Source: an uncultured Lachnospiraceae bacterium (GTDB lineage Bacteria > Bacillota > Clostridia > Lachnospirales > Lachnospiraceae). Taken from it: 6,073 nt of DNA. The stretch lies in assembly GCA_902767235.1 (NCBI GenBank), contig CACXGR010000093.1, positions 1-6,073 on the forward strand, given 5' to 3'. The translations under genes and the position numbers were made by a program. Every line of letters starts with the position of its first letter. Position 1 is the stretch's first letter. Positions 5,352 through 6,073 of the stretch are shown here, in pieces. Below the pieces are notes generated by a model. It searched no databases, was not told the DNA's origin, and saw only the letters and a program-made list of their open reading frames with translations.

Positions 5352-5543
5352 CTATTTTCTATTCTTTTTCCGATGAAAATGGATCTCGGGCACCGCCACG
5401 TTGTCGTACACGATATCCTTTTTCTCCATTTCCTCGTTCTTCTCTCTGTCCGCCTCATCCTGCAGATCCTCATATTCCTCTGTGTGGATCTCGGGAACGG
5501 CGACATTCTCATCTTCAATATGAAACAGCTTCTTCAGCTTCAT
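5352..5543 (-). CDS. Small acidic protein with two NVAVPEIH repeats, unknown function
   Basis: A 63-residue, highly charged protein with no signal peptide or membrane helix. The octapeptide NVAVPEIH occurs at residues 13-20 and 48-55. Between the copies lies an acidic helical linker rich in Glu, Asp and Lys (about 21-43), and the C-terminus is basic (HFHRKKNRK). The two copies are encoded with different codons at five of eight positions, all synonymous. The ATG at 5543 is preferred because AGGAGG (5559-5554) lies ten bases upstream; in-frame ATGs at 5564 and 5552 lie before or directly against that site. The gene begins 20 bases after the gltS stop, with the ribosome binding site right after that stop codon, so it is probably co-expressed and coupled with gltS. 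I do not recognise the family. The repeats look like short linear binding motifs, so a partner or regulator of the transporter is possible but is inference. It could also be a lineage-specific protein unrelated to transport. Confidence 0.7.
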   Translation of the reverse strand: MKLKKLFHIEDENVAVPEIHTEEYEDLQDEADREKNEEMEKKDIVYDNVAVPEIHFHRKKNRK

Positions 5544-5563
5544 CCCGGACATTCCTCCTAACA

Positions 5564-6073
5564 TCAGACCAGATTGATGAAAAACGTGATAACAAGTGAA
5601 TTGATGAAATCTGCAAAAAGGCTTCCCACGATCGGGATCAGCAGATATGCCTTGATGGAAGGCACGTACTTGTCGCAGATCGCCTGCATATTGGCCATCG
5701 CATTGGGCGTCGCGCCCATGCCGAAGCCGCAGGTACCTGCCGTAATGACGGCTGCGTCGTAGTCCCTGCCCATAAACCTGAAGATCACAAATCTGGCAAA
5801 TACATACATGAACGCGAGCTGCACCAGGAGCAGGACCACCAGCGGCAGCGCCAGCGCTGCCAGCTGCCAGATCTTGAGTGTGATCATGGCAATACCCAGA
5901 AAGAGGGACAGGCAGATGCCGCCCAGGTCGTTGATCTCACCCATGTAGACCTTGATCTTTCCGGTCGCCTCGCCGATATTCCGGATGATGGCTGCCACGA
6001 TCATGGCGCCGATATAGACCGGGAAGGTCATTCCGGTCTTGGTCAAAAGAGCGGATACCAGTGTGCCCAGGCC
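5564..6073 (-). CDS. gltS: Sodium/glutamate symporter GltS, C-terminal part
   Basis: The last 169 residues of a membrane protein whose 5' part lies beyond the right edge; the full family is about 400 residues. The reading frame is open to 6073. Family landmarks include LTKTGMTFPVYIGAMIVAAIIRN (about 10-32 of the fragment, a re-entrant or helix segment), GGICLSLFLGIAMITLKIWQL (51-71), a long helix rich in Leu and Val (72-95), and the diagnostic FRFMGRDYDAAVITAG-CGFGMGATPNAMANMQA region (about 98-131), the C-half counterpart of the GltS glycine-rich substrate loop. It ends with two more hydrophobic segments and no extension. GltS imports glutamate with sodium. The TGA stop is 20 bases before the small repeat protein gene. 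The TTG at 6046 is an internal Leu codon, not the start. Identification of the family is firm; substrate is inferred from the family. Confidence 0.93.
   Translation of the reverse strand, partial: GLGTLVSALLTKTGMTFPVYIGAMIVAAIIRNIGEATGKIKVYMGEINDLGGICLSLFLGIAMITLKIWQLAALALPLVVLLLVQLAFMYVFARFVIFRFMGRDYDAAVITAGTCGFGMGATPNAMANMQAICDKYVPSIKAYLLIPIVGSLFADFINSLVITFFINLV

Noticed and set aside
3855..5561. A 568-codon open frame on the plus strand
   Set aside because: It lies antisense to the clear GPH symporter and runs through the small gene region. Its translation is rich in Arg, Asp, Gly and His with no recognisable domain, as expected when codon bias on the other strand removes stops.
5544..5564. 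A start at 5564 for the small repeat protein, overlapping the gltS stop as TGATG
   Set aside because: The AGGAGG lies downstream of that ATG, within the extra codons, and serves the ATG at 5543. Coupled translation from 5564 is not excluded but is less likely.
6044..6046. A TTG at 6046 as the start of a 160-residue protein
   Set aside because: The frame stays open to the window edge with GltS-like sequence upstream, so this is an internal leucine codon of a truncated gltS.
1..6073. CRISPR arrays, insertion sequences, tRNA genes or prophage remnants
   Set aside because: No regularly spaced repeats, transposase-like frames, terminal inverted repeats or cloverleaf-like sequences were seen.

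Overview
This window looks like chromosomal DNA from a low-to-middle GC Gram-positive anaerobe of the Clostridia, most likely a Lachnospiraceae-type gut bacterium. The case rests on near-perfect AGGAGG ribosome binding sites, the CpsC/CpsD/LCP envelope-polymer proteins, typical clostridial signal peptides, sigma-A-like promoters with 17-bp spacers, and a GPH sugar symporter beside a GltS glutamate symporter. The assignment is inferred from protein character and was not confirmed by any search. All seven genes lie on the minus strand, so transcription runs from high to low coordinates.

Region 6073-5259 holds the 3' part of gltS (sodium/glutamate symporter). Twenty bases after it comes a small acidic protein gene (63 aa) carrying the octapeptide NVAVPEIH twice, then a strong GC-rich hairpin. 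Region 5258-3841 holds a complete MFS symporter of the GPH/MelB family, followed by a CCGG-rich spacer with a 15-bp-period direct repeat. Region 3840-3013 is a self-contained unit: two tandem promoters, a gene for a secreted fibronectin-III-like protein of about 234 aa, and an intrinsic terminator whose stem begins within the stop codon.

Region 2996-310 is an exopolysaccharide/capsule control module. A promoter drives an LCP-family transferase (attaches polymer to the wall), a Wzz/CpsC chain-length co-polymerase and a CpsD bacterial tyrosine kinase with eight C-terminal tyrosines. CpsC supplies the membrane anchor and activator for CpsD, and the LCP protein would attach the finished polymer to peptidoglycan. 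No CpsB-type phosphatase and no glycosyltransferase is present in the window. Region 309-1 holds a structured leader and the start of another secreted protein gene that runs off the left edge.

I see no CRISPR array, phage, insertion sequence, tRNA or rRNA. Most of the content is recognisable housekeeping or envelope biology. The least explained items are the NVAVPEIH repeat protein, the Shine-Dalgarno-less start of the LCP gene with a palindrome at its predicted transcription start, and the leader with competing secondary structures ahead of the leftmost gene.
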